In this document: one piece after another, positions 25,883 through 35,184 of the stretch
How positions within the stretch are numbered: the first letter of the stretch is position 1
How the letters are laid out: each line of letters opens with the position of its first letter
Program-made: the position numbers and the translations under genes
Source: Microbacterium salsuginis
GTDB lineage: Bacteria > Actinomycetota > Actinomycetes > Actinomycetales > Microbacteriaceae
DNA: 64,000 bases
Reading direction: 5' to 3'
Assembly (NCBI RefSeq): GCF_012524205.1
Contig: NZ_JABACI010000005.1
Coordinates: forward strand, 372,001 to 436,000
The notes under the pieces: generated by a model
The model's database searches: none
What the model was told of the DNA's origin: nothing
The model's input: only the letters and a program-made list of their open reading frames with translations

Positions 25883-26785
25883 GTGAGCAACGTTATCTCG
25901 ATGTCAGCGGTGACGAAGTCCTTCGGCACCACTCGTGCCCTCGACGGTCTCGATCTCCACGTCCAGCGAGGCGAGGTGCATGGCTTCCTAGGGCCCAACG
26001 GCGCGGGGAAGACCACGACCATCCGTCTGCTGCTGGGCCTGCTGCGAGCAGAGTCCGGTCTGTGTGAAGTGCTGGGGATGGACCCATGGCGGGACGCGAC
26101 CCGGCTGCACCGGCACATGGCATACGTGCCCGGCGATGTCGCCCTGTGGCCGAGCCTGACCGGTGGGGAGATCATCGATGTGATGGGCCGTTTCCGCGGC
26201 GGGTTCGACCCGGCGCGGCGGGCGGCGCTGATCGAGCGGTTCGGACTGGATCCGAGCAAGAAGGCCCGCACCTACTCGAAAGGGAACCGGCAGAAGGTCG
26301 GCCTGATCGCCGCACTGGCGGCCGACGCCGAGGTTCTCATCTTGGACGAGCCCACCTCGGGCCTGGACCCGCTCATGGAGGCGGTGTTCAAGGAGGTGAT
26401 CGCCGAAGAGAAGAGAGCGGGCCGGACAGTCCTGCTTTCCAGCCACATCCTGTCGGAGGTCGAGGACCTGTGCGACCGGGTCAGCATCATCAGGGCAGGG
26501 ACCGTCGTCGAATCGGGCTCCCTCACCGATCTGCGTCATCTCACCGCGACCACCATCACCGCGACCCTCGCGTCGGTGCCCGCGCACCTTGCCGATCTTC
26601 CCGGCGTCACCTCGGTCCAGGTCGAAGGCCATCATGTCCGGCTGCGAGTGGACTCGTTCGATGCGGTGCTCGGCGAACTCCAGCGCGCCGGCATCCAGAC
26701 GCTCACTGTCGCTCCGCCCACCCTGGAGGAGCTCTTCATGCGCTTCTACGACAGCGAGCCGGCCACGGCGAGGGTCGGAGGCTGA
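25883..26785 (+). CDS. ABC exporter ATP-binding subunit
   Basis: ABC-2-type exporter ATPase of 300 residues. Walker A is GPNGAGKTTTIRLL (about 36-49), the signature region is the atypical TYSKGNRQKVGLIAAL (about 130-145), Walker B is VLILDEPTSGLDP (about 151-163), and the switch histidine is in LLSSHILSE (about 184-192). A C-terminal accessory domain follows. GTG 25883 is the first start; ATG 25901 (MSAVTKSF) is an alternative. It pairs with the permease that begins two bases after its stop. Confidence 0.93.
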   Translation: MSNVISMSAVTKSFGTTRALDGLDLHVQRGEVHGFLGPNGAGKTTTIRLLLGLLRAESGLCEVLGMDPWRDATRLHRHMAYVPGDVALWPSLTGGEIIDVMGRFRGGFDPARRAALIERFGLDPSKKARTYSKGNRQKVGLIAALAADAEVLILDEPTSGLDPLMEAVFKEVIAEEKRAGRTVLLSSHILSEVEDLCDRVSIIRAGTVVESGSLTDLRHLTATTITATLASVPAHLADLPGVTSVQVEGHHVRLRVDSFDAVLGELQRAGIQTLTVAPPTLEELFMRFYDSEPATARVGG

Positions 26786-26787
26786 AA

Positions 26788-28368
26788 ATGCACACCCTCG
26801 CCGGCCTCGGACCGTTCCTTCGCCTCATCCTGCGTCGCGACCGACTGCGCCTGACCCTCTGGTACGGGATCGCCGTCGTGGTGGCTGTCGGCGTCGCCGC
26901 CTCGATCGGGGCGACCTACCCCACGCAGGCGGCACGCGCCGGGTACGCCGAAGAGATCAACAGCTCGCCCGCCGAAGTGTTCATGATCGGCCGCATCAAC
27001 GCCGCCAGCGTCGCGGGGCTGGTCGCATGGCGAGTCCAGGGCCTGGTCGTACTCATTCTCGGGATCGCCAGCGCCTTCACCGTGATCCGCCACACGAGAA
27101 CCGCGGAGGAGGACGGCTACCGGGAGTTCCTGGGCGGCGCCCCCCTCGGCCGGGCGACCCCTCTCGCGGGCTCCGTGATCATCGCCCTGAGCGCGAACCT
27201 CGCCACCGCTGTGCTCATCGCGGCGGCCTTCGCGGCCCTGGGCTTTGCGGCTGCGGGGTCTGTCCTGACAGGTGCGCAGTTCTTCGCGGCCGGCGCATTC
27301 ATGACCGGCGTCGGTGCCATCACCGCGATGCTCGCCGCCACCTCGCGCGGCGCGAGCACGCTCGCGGTCATCGTCATGTCGGTCTTCTACGCCGTCCGCG
27401 GCACTGCGGATGCCGGAGGGCTGCCCGCATTGTCGTGGGTGAGCCCCTACGGCTGGCTGAGCCGCATCGAACCGTACGCGGCCGACGACGTCCGTCCCGT
27501 CCTCCTGGCACTCGTCTTCAGCGCGGTTCTCCTCACCGTGGCCACCCTGCTGAACGCGCGCGACGTCGGCGCCGGCCTGCTGCCCGAGCGCAACGGGAGA
27601 CCGCGGGCTGCGCGTGGACTGCGAGGCACGATCAGCCTGACCCTCAGACTGAGCCTCGGCCAGCTGATCGCCTGGTCGCTCGCGCTCTTCGCCTTCGGGT
27701 CGCTGATCGGCGCCCTCGCAGAGAACACGGCGGAGCAACTGCGGGAGAGCGACGCACTCAGCGGCCTCGCCGACGGCCCCGATCCGGCGCTCGCGTTCAT
27801 CGCACTCGTCGTCTACGTCTTCGCTCAGGTCGTGACTCTGTACGGCATCCAGGCGATCCTCCGGCTGCACCGGGAGGAGAGCAGCGGCAGGGCGGAGAAC
27901 GTGCTCACAGCCCCCGTTTCTCGCATGCGGTGGGCGGGAGGTGCGCTCGTCGCGGCCTTCGCCGGCACCGCCGTGATCCAGGTCGCCTTCGGCTTCGGCC
28001 TCGGTCTGATGTATGCAACCGCGACAGGCGAACCCGGCCAACTGGCTGCGATGATCGCCGCCGCCCTCGTGAAGCTGCCTGCGATCTGGCTCATCGCCGC
28101 CCTCGCCGCCCTCCTCTACGGCTTCGTGCCGAGGATCGCCGGACCGGTCGCGTACGCCGCCCTCGGAATCCTCTTCCTCCTCGAGCTCCTCGTCGAGCTC
28201 GGCTACCTCGACAGCGGCGTGCTGCGGGTATCGCCGTACACCCACATGCCACCCCTGCCCCTCGGCACCTTCGAGCTGCTACCAGTGCTCGTCACCACTG
28301 TGCTCGCTGCCGTGCTCGTCATCGGTGCGTCCGCCGGGCTGCGCCGACGCGATATCACCCGGACGTGA
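26788..28368 (+). CDS. ABC exporter permease (tetronasin-type, 12 helices)
   Basis: Membrane subunit of 526 residues with two repeats of six helices, the architecture of single-polypeptide exporters of the tetronasin/polyketide type (family known from antibiotic producers). Charged linkers follow helix 6 (about 265-285). ATG 26788 follows the ATPase stop by two bases; a longer in-frame reading from 26086 merely overlaps the ATPase and is rejected. With the GbsR-like repressor and operator, this is likely an inducible pump for an amphipathic drug. Substrate unproven. Confidence 0.88.
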   Translation: MHTLAGLGPFLRLILRRDRLRLTLWYGIAVVVAVGVAASIGATYPTQAARAGYAEEINSSPAEVFMIGRINAASVAGLVAWRVQGLVVLILGIASAFTVIRHTRTAEEDGYREFLGGAPLGRATPLAGSVIIALSANLATAVLIAAAFAALGFAAAGSVLTGAQFFAAGAFMTGVGAITAMLAATSRGASTLAVIVMSVFYAVRGTADAGGLPALSWVSPYGWLSRIEPYAADDVRPVLLALVFSAVLLTVATLLNARDVGAGLLPERNGRPRAARGLRGTISLTLRLSLGQLIAWSLALFAFGSLIGALAENTAEQLRESDALSGLADGPDPALAFIALVVYVFAQVVTLYGIQAILRLHREESSGRAENVLTAPVSRMRWAGGALVAAFAGTAVIQVAFGFGLGLMYATATGEPGQLAAMIAAALVKLPAIWLIAALAALLYGFVPRIAGPVAYAALGILFLLELLVELGYLDSGVLRVSPYTHMPPLPLGTFELLPVLVTTVLAAVLVIGASAGLRRRDITRT

Positions 28369-28405
28369 AGCGGTCGGTGTCCTCGGGGCCAGCGCGGGGC
28401 CGGAT

Positions 28406-29128
28406 TCACCGGGCCGCGGCAGCCACCGCCTGCGACACGATCCCGGCATCGGTGATGTCGTGCCCGGCCCCGCCGCCGCCTGGACCCGAGCGGGCTCCGA
28501 GGCCGGCACGGCGGCGCGCCGACAGGTGCACGGCATCCACCCCGGCGTCGAAGAGCGCCGGGATGTCGCCGGGCTGGACACCGCCGCCCGCGATGACCTC
28601 GATCACGCCGCCGGCTCGCTCGGCGAAGGACGCGAGCCGCGCGACCCCGTCGATGGACCTGGACGCGCCTCCCGAGGTCAGTACACGATCGACGCCCTCG
28701 TCGCGCAGCGCGTCGAAGACTGCATCAGGGTCCCGCGCCGCGTCGATCGCGCGATGGAACACGAGCGCTGCCGGACCTGCGGCATCCCGCCACCGGCGCA
28801 GGGCGGCGACGTCGAGCGCACCCTCTGCGTCGAGTGCGCCGACCACCACGCCGCCCGCGCCACGATCGACGCACGCGCGGATGTCGGCCTCGACGAGCGC
28901 GACCTCCTCCGCGTCGTAGCAGAAGCCGCCGCCTCGCGGCCGGACGAGCACGTTCACCAGGGCCGGATCCACGGCGGCGAGCACGGACTCCAGCACCCCC
29001 AGCGACGGCGTCAGGCCGCCGACCTCGAGCGCCTGGCACAGCTCCAGCCGCGAGGCTCCGGACTCCACGGCCGCCCGCGCGCCGGACGGGTCCTGGACGG
29101 CGATCTCGACGACACGCGATGCGGGCAT
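28406..29128 (-). CDS. cutC: CutC family protein
   Basis: TIM-barrel protein of the CutC family, 240 residues, once linked to copper homeostasis though its enzymatic role is unclear. The sequence shows the family's VEIAVQDPSGARAAV start, NVLVRPRGGGFCYDAEE (about 60-76), and RVLTSGGASRSIDGV (about 148-162). It converges on the ABC permease and is separated from ilvC by a terminator, so it is transcribed on its own. Length is normal. Confidence 0.88.
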   Translation of the reverse strand: MPASRVVEIAVQDPSGARAAVESGASRLELCQALEVGGLTPSLGVLESVLAAVDPALVNVLVRPRGGGFCYDAEEVALVEADIRACVDRGAGGVVVGALDAEGALDVAALRRWRDAAGPAALVFHRAIDAARDPDAVFDALRDEGVDRVLTSGGASRSIDGVARLASFAERAGGVIEVIAGGGVQPGDIPALFDAGVDAVHLSARRRAGLGARSGPGGGGAGHDITDAGIVSQAVAAAAR

Positions 29129-29158
29129 GCCGAGAATCCTAGAACGTCGACGAAAGAG

Positions 29159-29201
29159 GACCGGCCGCCCTCGCCCGTGGTGGGGGCGAGGACGGCCGGT
29201 C
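29159..29201. terminator. terminator after ilvC
   Basis: An 18-bp stem with one mismatch and a seven-base loop lies between ilvC (stop at 29237) and cutC (start at 29128) on the minus strand. It marks the end of the ilvBNC transcript. Confidence 0.75.
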
Positions 29202-29236
29202 GGAGCCGTGCCGGATCGGACGGCGGTCTTGACGGA

Positions 29237-30262
29237 TCAGCGCGCGGCAGAACCCTCCACGTACCCCTCGTCCTGCTGCTTCCAGGCGAAGAGAGCGCGC
29301 AGGTCCTTGCCCACGGACTCGATCGGGTGCTGAGCGGCCTTCTCGCGGAGCTCGTGGAACTCCACGGCGCCGTTGTCCTGGTCGTCGATGAACCGCTTGG
29401 CGAACGCCCCCGACTGGATGTCGGCGAGCACCGCCTGCATGTTCTCCTTGACGTGCGGGTCGATGACCCGCGGGCCCGAGACGTAGTCGCCGTACTCGGC
29501 CGTGTCCGAGACCGACCAGCGCTGCTTGGCGATGCCGCCCTCCCACATCAGGTCGACGATCAGCTTGAGCTCGTGCAGGACCTCGAAGTACGCGATCTGC
29601 GGCTGGTAGCCCGCCTCGGTCAGCGTCTCGAAGCCGTACTGGACGAGCTGCGACACACCACCGCACAGGACGGCCTGCTCGCCGAACAGGTCGGTCTCGG
29701 TCTCTTCGGTGAAGGTCGTCTTGATGACGCCGGCACGCGTGCCGCCGATGGCCTTGGCGTACGACAGCGCGGTCGCCCACGCGTTTCCCGAGGCATCCTG
29801 CTCGACCGCGATGATGTCGGGGATGCCGCGGCCAGCGACGTACTCGCGGCGGACCGTGTGGCCGGGAGCCTTCGGCGCGACGAGGATCACGTCGACGCCC
29901 TCGGGCGCCTGGATGTAGCCGAAGCGGATGTTGAAGCCGTGGGCGAAGGCCAGCGTCTTGCCCGGCGTCAGCTTGTCCTTGATGCTCTCGGTGAAGATCG
30001 ACCGCTGGTGCTGGTCGGGCGCGAGGATCATGATGAGATCCGCCCACTCGGCGGCGTCGGCGACGGACTTGACCTCGAAGCCTTCCTCCTGGGCCTTCTC
30101 GGTGGACTTCGAGCCGTCCTTGAGGGCGATGACGACCTCGACGCCTGAGTCACGCAGGTTCTGGGCGTGCGCGTGGCCCTGCGAGCCGTAGCCCACGATC
30201 GCGACCTTCTTGCTCTGGATGATGCTCAGGTCGGCGTCGGCGTCGTAGAAGATCTCAGCCAT
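29237..30262 (-). CDS. ilvC: ketol-acid reductoisomerase
   Basis: Second enzyme of branched-chain amino acid synthesis, 341 residues (class I). It isomerises and reduces acetolactate or acetohydroxybutyrate using NADPH and magnesium. The dinucleotide site is VAIVGYGSQGHAHAQNL (about 18-34). The knotted C-terminal domain holds the metal ligands in LFGEQAVLCGG (about 192-202) and the catalytic region in YFEVLHELKLIVDLM (about 226-240). A GGAGAAA site precedes the ATG. It is 53 bases after ilvN, and the transcript ends at the hairpin at 29159-29201. Confidence 0.97.
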   Translation of the reverse strand: MAEIFYDADADLSIIQSKKVAIVGYGSQGHAHAQNLRDSGVEVVIALKDGSKSTEKAQEEGFEVKSVADAAEWADLIMILAPDQHQRSIFTESIKDKLTPGKTLAFAHGFNIRFGYIQAPEGVDVILVAPKAPGHTVRREYVAGRGIPDIIAVEQDASGNAWATALSYAKAIGGTRAGVIKTTFTEETETDLFGEQAVLCGGVSQLVQYGFETLTEAGYQPQIAYFEVLHELKLIVDLMWEGGIAKQRWSVSDTAEYGDYVSGPRVIDPHVKENMQAVLADIQSGAFAKRFIDDQDNGAVEFHELREKAAQHPIESVGKDLRALFAWKQQDEGYVEGSAAR

Positions 30263-30315
30263 CTTCGTGTTTCTCCTTGGGTTGTGGTTCAGAAAGATCG
30301 ATCGGATGCCGCGGC

Positions 30316-30825
30316 TCAGCCGCGCAGCACGCGTTCGGTGATGCTCTTGCCGCCGCGGCCGATGGCGACCAGGCCGGACTGGGCCAGCTCTTTGACGCCG
30401 AAGGGCTCGAGGGCACGCAGGAATGCGTCGACCTTGCCCTTGTCGCCCGTGACCTCGGCCACGAGCGCGTCGGGGGCGTAGTCGACGATCTGTGCGCGGA
30501 ACAGGTTCACGACCTCGAGCACGTTCGAACGGGTCTGGTTGTCGGCGCGAACCTTGACCAGCATGTGCTCGCGCTGCACGGAGGACGCCGGGTCGAGCTC
30601 GACGATCTTGATGACGTTCACGAGCTTGTTCAGCTGCTTGGTCACCTGCTCCAGCGGCAGCTCCTCGACATCGACGACGACCGTGATGCGCGACAGCCCG
30701 GGAACCTCGGTGACCCCCACCGCGAGCGACTCGATGTTGAAGCCGCGGCGCGCGAAGAGGCCGGCGACGCGGGTCAGCAGACCAGGCTTGTCCTCCACCA
30801 GGAGGCTCAGCACGTGACTGGGCAT
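30316..30825 (-). CDS. ilvN: acetolactate synthase small (regulatory) subunit
   Basis: Regulatory subunit of 169 residues. The N-terminal ACT domain (about 3-75, SLLVEDKPGLLTRVAGLFARR) binds valine for feedback inhibition, and the second ACT-like half is at about 80-160. It starts three bases after the ilvB stop with a GAGGA site inside ilvB, so the two subunits are co-translated. The length is usual for actinobacterial IlvN. Confidence 0.96.
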   Translation of the reverse strand: MPSHVLSLLVEDKPGLLTRVAGLFARRGFNIESLAVGVTEVPGLSRITVVVDVEELPLEQVTKQLNKLVNVIKIVELDPASSVQREHMLVKVRADNQTRSNVLEVVNLFRAQIVDYAPDALVAEVTGDKGKVDAFLRALEPFGVKELAQSGLVAIGRGGKSITERVLRG

Positions 30826-30828
30826 GTG

Positions 30829-32631
30829 TCAGTCCTCCTGCTCGAAGGCGGGCGCGTGGTCACGCGCGTACTGGACATAGCTGTTGCTGACGCCCTGCGG
30901 CACCATCGGCCACACCATGGCGTCGGCGCTCACGACGAAGTCGATGACCACGGGGCGGTCGTTCGTCTCGAGCGCGGTCTTGATCGCGGCATCCACGTCC
31001 TCCTCCTTCTCGACGCGGATCGCGAGGCAGCCGTACGCCTCGGCCAGCTTGACGAAGTCGGGGATGCGGACGGTGTCGTGGCCGGTATTGAGGTCGGTGT
31101 GCGAGTAACGCCCGTTGTAGAACAGCGTCTGCCACTGGCGCACCATGCCGAGAGAGGAGTTGTTGATGATCGCGACCTTGATCGGGATGTTGTTGATCGC
31201 GCAGGTCGCAAGCTCCTGGTTGGTCATCTGGAAGCAGCCGTCGCCGTCGATCGCCCACACGTGACGATCAGGCTCCGCCACCTTCGCGCCCATGGCGGCC
31301 GGCACCGAGTAGCCCATCGTGCCGGCGCCGCCGGAGTTGAGCCACGCATTGGGGCGCTCGTACTTGATGAACTGCGCCGCCCACATCTGGTGCTGTCCCA
31401 CACCCGCGGCATAGATGCCTTCGGGGCCCGTGAGCTCGCCGATCCGCTGGATCACGTACTGCGGTGACATGAGCCCATCCGACGGCTGGGTGTAGCCGAG
31501 CGGGAACTCGTCGCGCAGGCCGTCCAGGAAAGACCACCACTCCGCGGTGTCGGGACTGCTCCCGGCGCTGACCGCACGGAAGGCGACATCGAGATCGACC
31601 AGCACGTCCTTCAGATCACCCACGATCGGCACATCCGCGGTGCGGATCTTCGAGATCTCGGCCGGGTCGATGTCGACGTGCACGACCTTCGCGTTCGGGG
31701 CGAACAGCGCCGCCTTGCCGGTGACGCGATCGTCGAACCGGGCGCCGAGGGAGACGAGCAGGTCGGCCTCCTGCAGCGCCAGCACCGCCGGCACCGTGCC
31801 GTGCATGCCGGGCATGCCCAGGTGCTGCGGGTGGGAGTCGGGGAACGCGCCACGCGCCATCAGCGTCGTGACCACGGGAGCGCCCGTCGACTCGGCGAGC
31901 GTCCGCAGTTCGGCCGACGCCTGCGCTCGGATCACGCCGCCTCCGACGTAGAGCACGGGCTTCTTGGCCTCGGCGATCAGCTGCGCGGCGGCCTGGATCT
32001 GCTTGCCGTGCGCCTTGGTCACCGGACGGTAGCCGGGCAGGTCGATCTTCGGCGGCCACACGAACGGCGCCTCGGCCTGCTGGGCGTCCTTGGTGATGTC
32101 CACGAGGACCGGTCCCGGGCGTCCGGTGCCGGCGATCTCGAACGCCGCGGCGATCGCGGCGGGGATCTCGGCGGCGTCCTTGACCAGGAACGAGTGCTTG
32201 GTGATCGGCATCGTGATGCCCACGATGTCGGCCTCCTGGAAGGCATCCGTCCCCATCAGGTTGGAGAAGACCTGGCCGGTGATGCACACGATCGGCACCG
32301 AGTCCATGTAGGCGTCGGCGATCGCGGTGACCAGGTTCGTGGCGCCGGGGCCGGACGTCGCGATGGCGACGCCGATCCGGTTCGACGCCGCCGCGTAGCC
32401 CTCGGCGGCGTGGCCGGCGCCCTGCTCGTGACGCACGAGGATGTGGCGCAGCGCGCTCGAGTCCATGAGCGGGTCGTAGACGGGGAGGATGGCGCCGCCC
32501 GGCAGCCCGAAGACGTCGGTGACGCCGAGCATCTCGAGCGAACGGACGACCGCCTCTGCGCCCGTGAGCACGGGCGCGGTGGCGGTGCGAGCGGGTGGCC
32601 GTGGAACGGCCGCAGCGGTTTCGGCGGGCAT
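30829..32631 (-). CDS. ilvB: acetolactate synthase large (catalytic) subunit
   Basis: Thiamine diphosphate enzyme of 600 residues that condenses pyruvate with pyruvate or 2-oxobutyrate. The catalytic glutamate is in VRHEQGAGHAAEGYA (about 60-74). The cofactor motif begins GDGCFQMTNQEL (about 465-476) and ends with INN. The quinone-like FAD-binding middle domain is at about 215-370. ATG 32631 has a GAGGA site eight bases upstream. It follows ilvD by 44 bases and is coupled to ilvN. Confidence 0.97.
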   Translation of the reverse strand: MPAETAAAVPRPPARTATAPVLTGAEAVVRSLEMLGVTDVFGLPGGAILPVYDPLMDSSALRHILVRHEQGAGHAAEGYAAASNRIGVAIATSGPGATNLVTAIADAYMDSVPIVCITGQVFSNLMGTDAFQEADIVGITMPITKHSFLVKDAAEIPAAIAAAFEIAGTGRPGPVLVDITKDAQQAEAPFVWPPKIDLPGYRPVTKAHGKQIQAAAQLIAEAKKPVLYVGGGVIRAQASAELRTLAESTGAPVVTTLMARGAFPDSHPQHLGMPGMHGTVPAVLALQEADLLVSLGARFDDRVTGKAALFAPNAKVVHVDIDPAEISKIRTADVPIVGDLKDVLVDLDVAFRAVSAGSSPDTAEWWSFLDGLRDEFPLGYTQPSDGLMSPQYVIQRIGELTGPEGIYAAGVGQHQMWAAQFIKYERPNAWLNSGGAGTMGYSVPAAMGAKVAEPDRHVWAIDGDGCFQMTNQELATCAINNIPIKVAIINNSSLGMVRQWQTLFYNGRYSHTDLNTGHDTVRIPDFVKLAEAYGCLAIRVEKEEDVDAAIKTALETNDRPVVIDFVVSADAMVWPMVPQGVSNSYVQYARDHAPAFEQED

Positions 32632-32675
32632 GGTGAGTCCTCGGATCAGTCGGAGGGATGTGTCGGTAGCCGCGT

Positions 32676-34382
32676 TCAGCCCGTGGTCGCGCCCTCCGCA
32701 GCGGAGCGCACGAGTCGGGAGTACTTGGCAAGGACGCCACGGGTATAGCGCGGGGGAAGCGGCTCCCAGCCAGAGCGGCGGGAGTCGAGCTCAGCTTCGT
32801 CGACGAGTAGGTCGAGAGAGCGAGCCGCGATATCGACCCGTATCAGATCACCATCGCGCACGAAGGCGATGGGACCTGCGTCCACCGCTTCGGGTGCTAT
32901 GTGGCCGATGCACAGGCCGGTTGTGCCGCCTGAGAATCGTCCGTCCGTCAAGAGTAGTACATCTTTTCCGAGCCCCGCGCCCTTGATGGCGGCGGTGATC
33001 GCGAGCATCTCGCGCATGCCCGGACCGCCCTTGGGGCCCTCGTACCGGATGACGACGACGTCGCCCTTCTCGATCTGCCCTGCCTCGAGCGCGTCCATCG
33101 CGGCGCGCTCGCGCTCGAACACGCGCGCGGGCCCCTCGAAGACCGCAGCGTCGAAGCCGGCGGTCTTGACGACCGCTCCCTCGGGCGCCAGCGAGCCGTG
33201 GAGGATCGTGATGCCTCCGGTGGCGTGGATCGGGTTGTCGAAGGTGTGGATGACGGTTCCGTCGATGGGGTCGGGATCGAGGTCGGCGAGGTTCTCGGCG
33301 AGCGTCTTGCCCGTCACGGTCAGGGCGTCGCCGTGCAGCAGGCCCTCGTCGAGCATCGCCTTCATGATCACCGGGATGCCTCCGTGGCGATCGACGTCGT
33401 TCATGACGTACTTGCCGAACGGCTTCATGTCGGCCACGTGCGGAACCTTGTCGCCGATGCGGTTGAAGTCGTGCAGGCTCAGGTCGACCTCGGCCTCGCG
33501 GGCGATCGCGAGCAGGTGCAGCACCACGTTCGTCGAGCCGCCGAGCGCCATCGCCAGCGCGATCGCGTTCTCGAACGCCTCTTTGGTGAGGATGTCGCGT
33601 GTCGTGATGCCCATGCGCAGCAGGTTGACCACGGCCTCGCCCGAGCGGTGGGCGAAGTAGTCGCGGCGGCGATCGGCCGAAGGCGGCGCGGCCGAACCCG
33701 GCAGCGAGAGCCCGAGCGCCTCGGCGACGGACGCCATCGTGTTGGCGGTGTACATGCCGCCGCAGGCGCCCTCACCGGGCGCGAACGCGCACTCGATGCG
33801 CTTGAGATCGGCCTCGCTCATGCGGCCGGCCAGGCACGCGCCGACGCCCTCGAAGGAGTCGATGATCGTGATCTCCTTCTCGGTGCCGTCCGAGAGCTTG
33901 ACCCAGCCCGGCGCGATCGAGCCCGCGTACAGGAACACGCTCGACAGGTCGAGACGGGCGGAGGCCATCAGCATGCCGGGGATCGACTTGTCACAGCCGG
34001 CGAGCAGCACCGACCCGTCCAGGCGTTCGGCCATGATCACGGTCTCGACCGAGTCGGCGATGACCTCGCGCGAGACGAGCGAGAAGTGCATGCCCTCGTG
34101 GCCCATCGAGATGCCGTCCGACACCGAGATCGTCCCGAACTGCAGCGGGTAGCCGCCGCCCGCGTGGACGCCCTCCTTGGCGCCCTGCGCCAGGCGATCG
34201 AGGCTCAGATTGCAGGGGGTGATCTCGTTCCAGCTGGACGCGATGCCGATCTGCGGCTTGTCCCAGTCCTCGTCGCCCATGCCCACGCCGCGGAGCATTC
34301 CGCGCGAGGTCGTGGCTTCGATGCCGTCCGTCACCACGCGGCTGCGCGGCTTGATGTCGATGGAGTTGTCAGGCTGGGGCAT
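32676..34382 (-). CDS. ilvD: dihydroxy-acid dehydratase
   Basis: Iron-sulfur dehydratase of 568 residues that makes 2-oxoisovalerate and 2-oxo-3-methylvalerate. Likely cluster cysteines are in ITPCNLSL (about 54-61), LLAGCDKSIPGM (about 122-133) and GEGACGGMYTANTM (about 195-208). ATG 34382 is seven bases after TAGACT, a leaderless promoter, so ilvD can be transcribed separately from the trehalose genes upstream. ilvB follows 44 bases later. Confidence 0.96.
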   Translation of the reverse strand: MPQPDNSIDIKPRSRVVTDGIEATTSRGMLRGVGMGDEDWDKPQIGIASSWNEITPCNLSLDRLAQGAKEGVHAGGGYPLQFGTISVSDGISMGHEGMHFSLVSREVIADSVETVIMAERLDGSVLLAGCDKSIPGMLMASARLDLSSVFLYAGSIAPGWVKLSDGTEKEITIIDSFEGVGACLAGRMSEADLKRIECAFAPGEGACGGMYTANTMASVAEALGLSLPGSAAPPSADRRRDYFAHRSGEAVVNLLRMGITTRDILTKEAFENAIALAMALGGSTNVVLHLLAIAREAEVDLSLHDFNRIGDKVPHVADMKPFGKYVMNDVDRHGGIPVIMKAMLDEGLLHGDALTVTGKTLAENLADLDPDPIDGTVIHTFDNPIHATGGITILHGSLAPEGAVVKTAGFDAAVFEGPARVFERERAAMDALEAGQIEKGDVVVIRYEGPKGGPGMREMLAITAAIKGAGLGKDVLLLTDGRFSGGTTGLCIGHIAPEAVDAGPIAFVRDGDLIRVDIAARSLDLLVDEAELDSRRSGWEPLPPRYTRGVLAKYSRLVRSAAEGATTG

Positions 34383-34389
34383 GACTGCG

Positions 34390-34422
34390 AGTCTATTGCC
34401 GCCGAGCGCTCCGCTCGGCGGC
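34390..34422 (-). promoter_or_regulatory. ilvD leaderless promoter beneath a perfect hairpin
   Basis: TAGACT (34390-34395) lies seven bases before the ilvD ATG. Directly upstream an 11-bp perfect inverted repeat with loop CTC (34398-34408 with 34412-34422) covers the end of otsB and the -35 area. It may be an otsB terminator, an operator for ilvD, or both. Confidence 0.5.
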
Positions 34423-35184
34423 GATGACGCTCAGCAGCCGCGCGAGCGCCTCGATGTCGGGCACGCTCAGGGTGGCGGCCGTCGGGCCGGTTCCGACGTG
34501 CACCCCCAAGTCGCCCTCACGAAGGCTGCGCAGCGCGTCTTCATCGGTGACGTCGTCCCCGGCGAAGAGCACGGCCGAGGCATCCGTCCGCTCCCGCAGC
34601 TCGGCGATCGCGGAGTCCTTGCCCTCGTGTCGGAACGCGTACTCGACGATGTTGTGGCCGGTTCGACGGCGCCAGTGGGGAGCCTCCTCGGCGATGATCG
34701 CGTCCACGAGGCGATTGGCCTCATGGGCCGCGGACGGCTCGGCGCGGCGGGTGTGCACGCCGAACCCGAAGGTCTTCGGCTCGATCCAGACACCGTCCAG
34801 GTGCGCGGTGGCCTCCTCCGCGTGGGTGCGCAGCATGTCGCGCAGCCGGACGTCGCCCTGGTCTTCGCCGTGCGCGACGACCCCCTGGCCGGGGATCCAG
34901 AACTCTGCGCCGTGAGAGCCCGCCAGGAGCACCTGCGAGTAGTCGTCGTGCTCGGCGATCACCCGCAGGTCGACCAGGCTCCGGCCTGAGACGAAGGCCA
35001 CGATGGTGCGCGGCGCTGCCACGAGCGCGTCGATCGCGGCCCGTGCGGCCGGCAGCATCCGCGCGTCCATCGGCTCGTCCTCGAGCGGCGACAGCGTGCC
35101 GTCGAAATCGAGCGCGACGAGCAGGAGAGCGGATGCCGCGATCCCGGCGATCGCTGAGCGCTCATCGGTCGAGACCTCCGTCAC
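34393..35184 (-). CDS. otsB: trehalose-6-phosphate phosphatase
   Basis: HAD-superfamily phosphatase of 263 residues that removes phosphate from trehalose 6-phosphate. The nucleophile motif LVALDFDGTLSPLEDEP is at about 22-38, motif II is the VAFVSGRS segment (about 62-69), and the acid motif is VLFAGDDVTDEDALRSL (about 206-222). It overlaps otsA by four bases (ATGA), so synthase and phosphatase are co-translated. The tail includes a hairpin-forming stretch. Confidence 0.95.
   Translation of the reverse strand: MTEVSTDERSAIAGIAASALLLVALDFDGTLSPLEDEPMDARMLPAARAAIDALVAAPRTIVAFVSGRSLVDLRVIAEHDDYSQVLLAGSHGAEFWIPGQGVVAHGEDQGDVRLRDMLRTHAEEATAHLDGVWIEPKTFGFGVHTRRAEPSAAHEANRLVDAIIAEEAPHWRRRTGHNIVEYAFRHEGKDSAIAELRERTDASAVLFAGDDVTDEDALRSLREGDLGVHVGTGPTAATLSVPDIEALARLLSVIAAERSARRQ

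Noticed and set aside
26746..28245. 499-codon minus-strand open frame opposite the ABC permease
   Set aside because: The translation is hydrophilic and repetitive. The plus strand encodes twelve membrane helices in the expected place after the ATPase.
32632..32675. Leader-peptide attenuator before ilvB
   Set aside because: The gap after ilvD is 44 bases, with no leucine/valine codon-rich peptide and no alternating hairpins.
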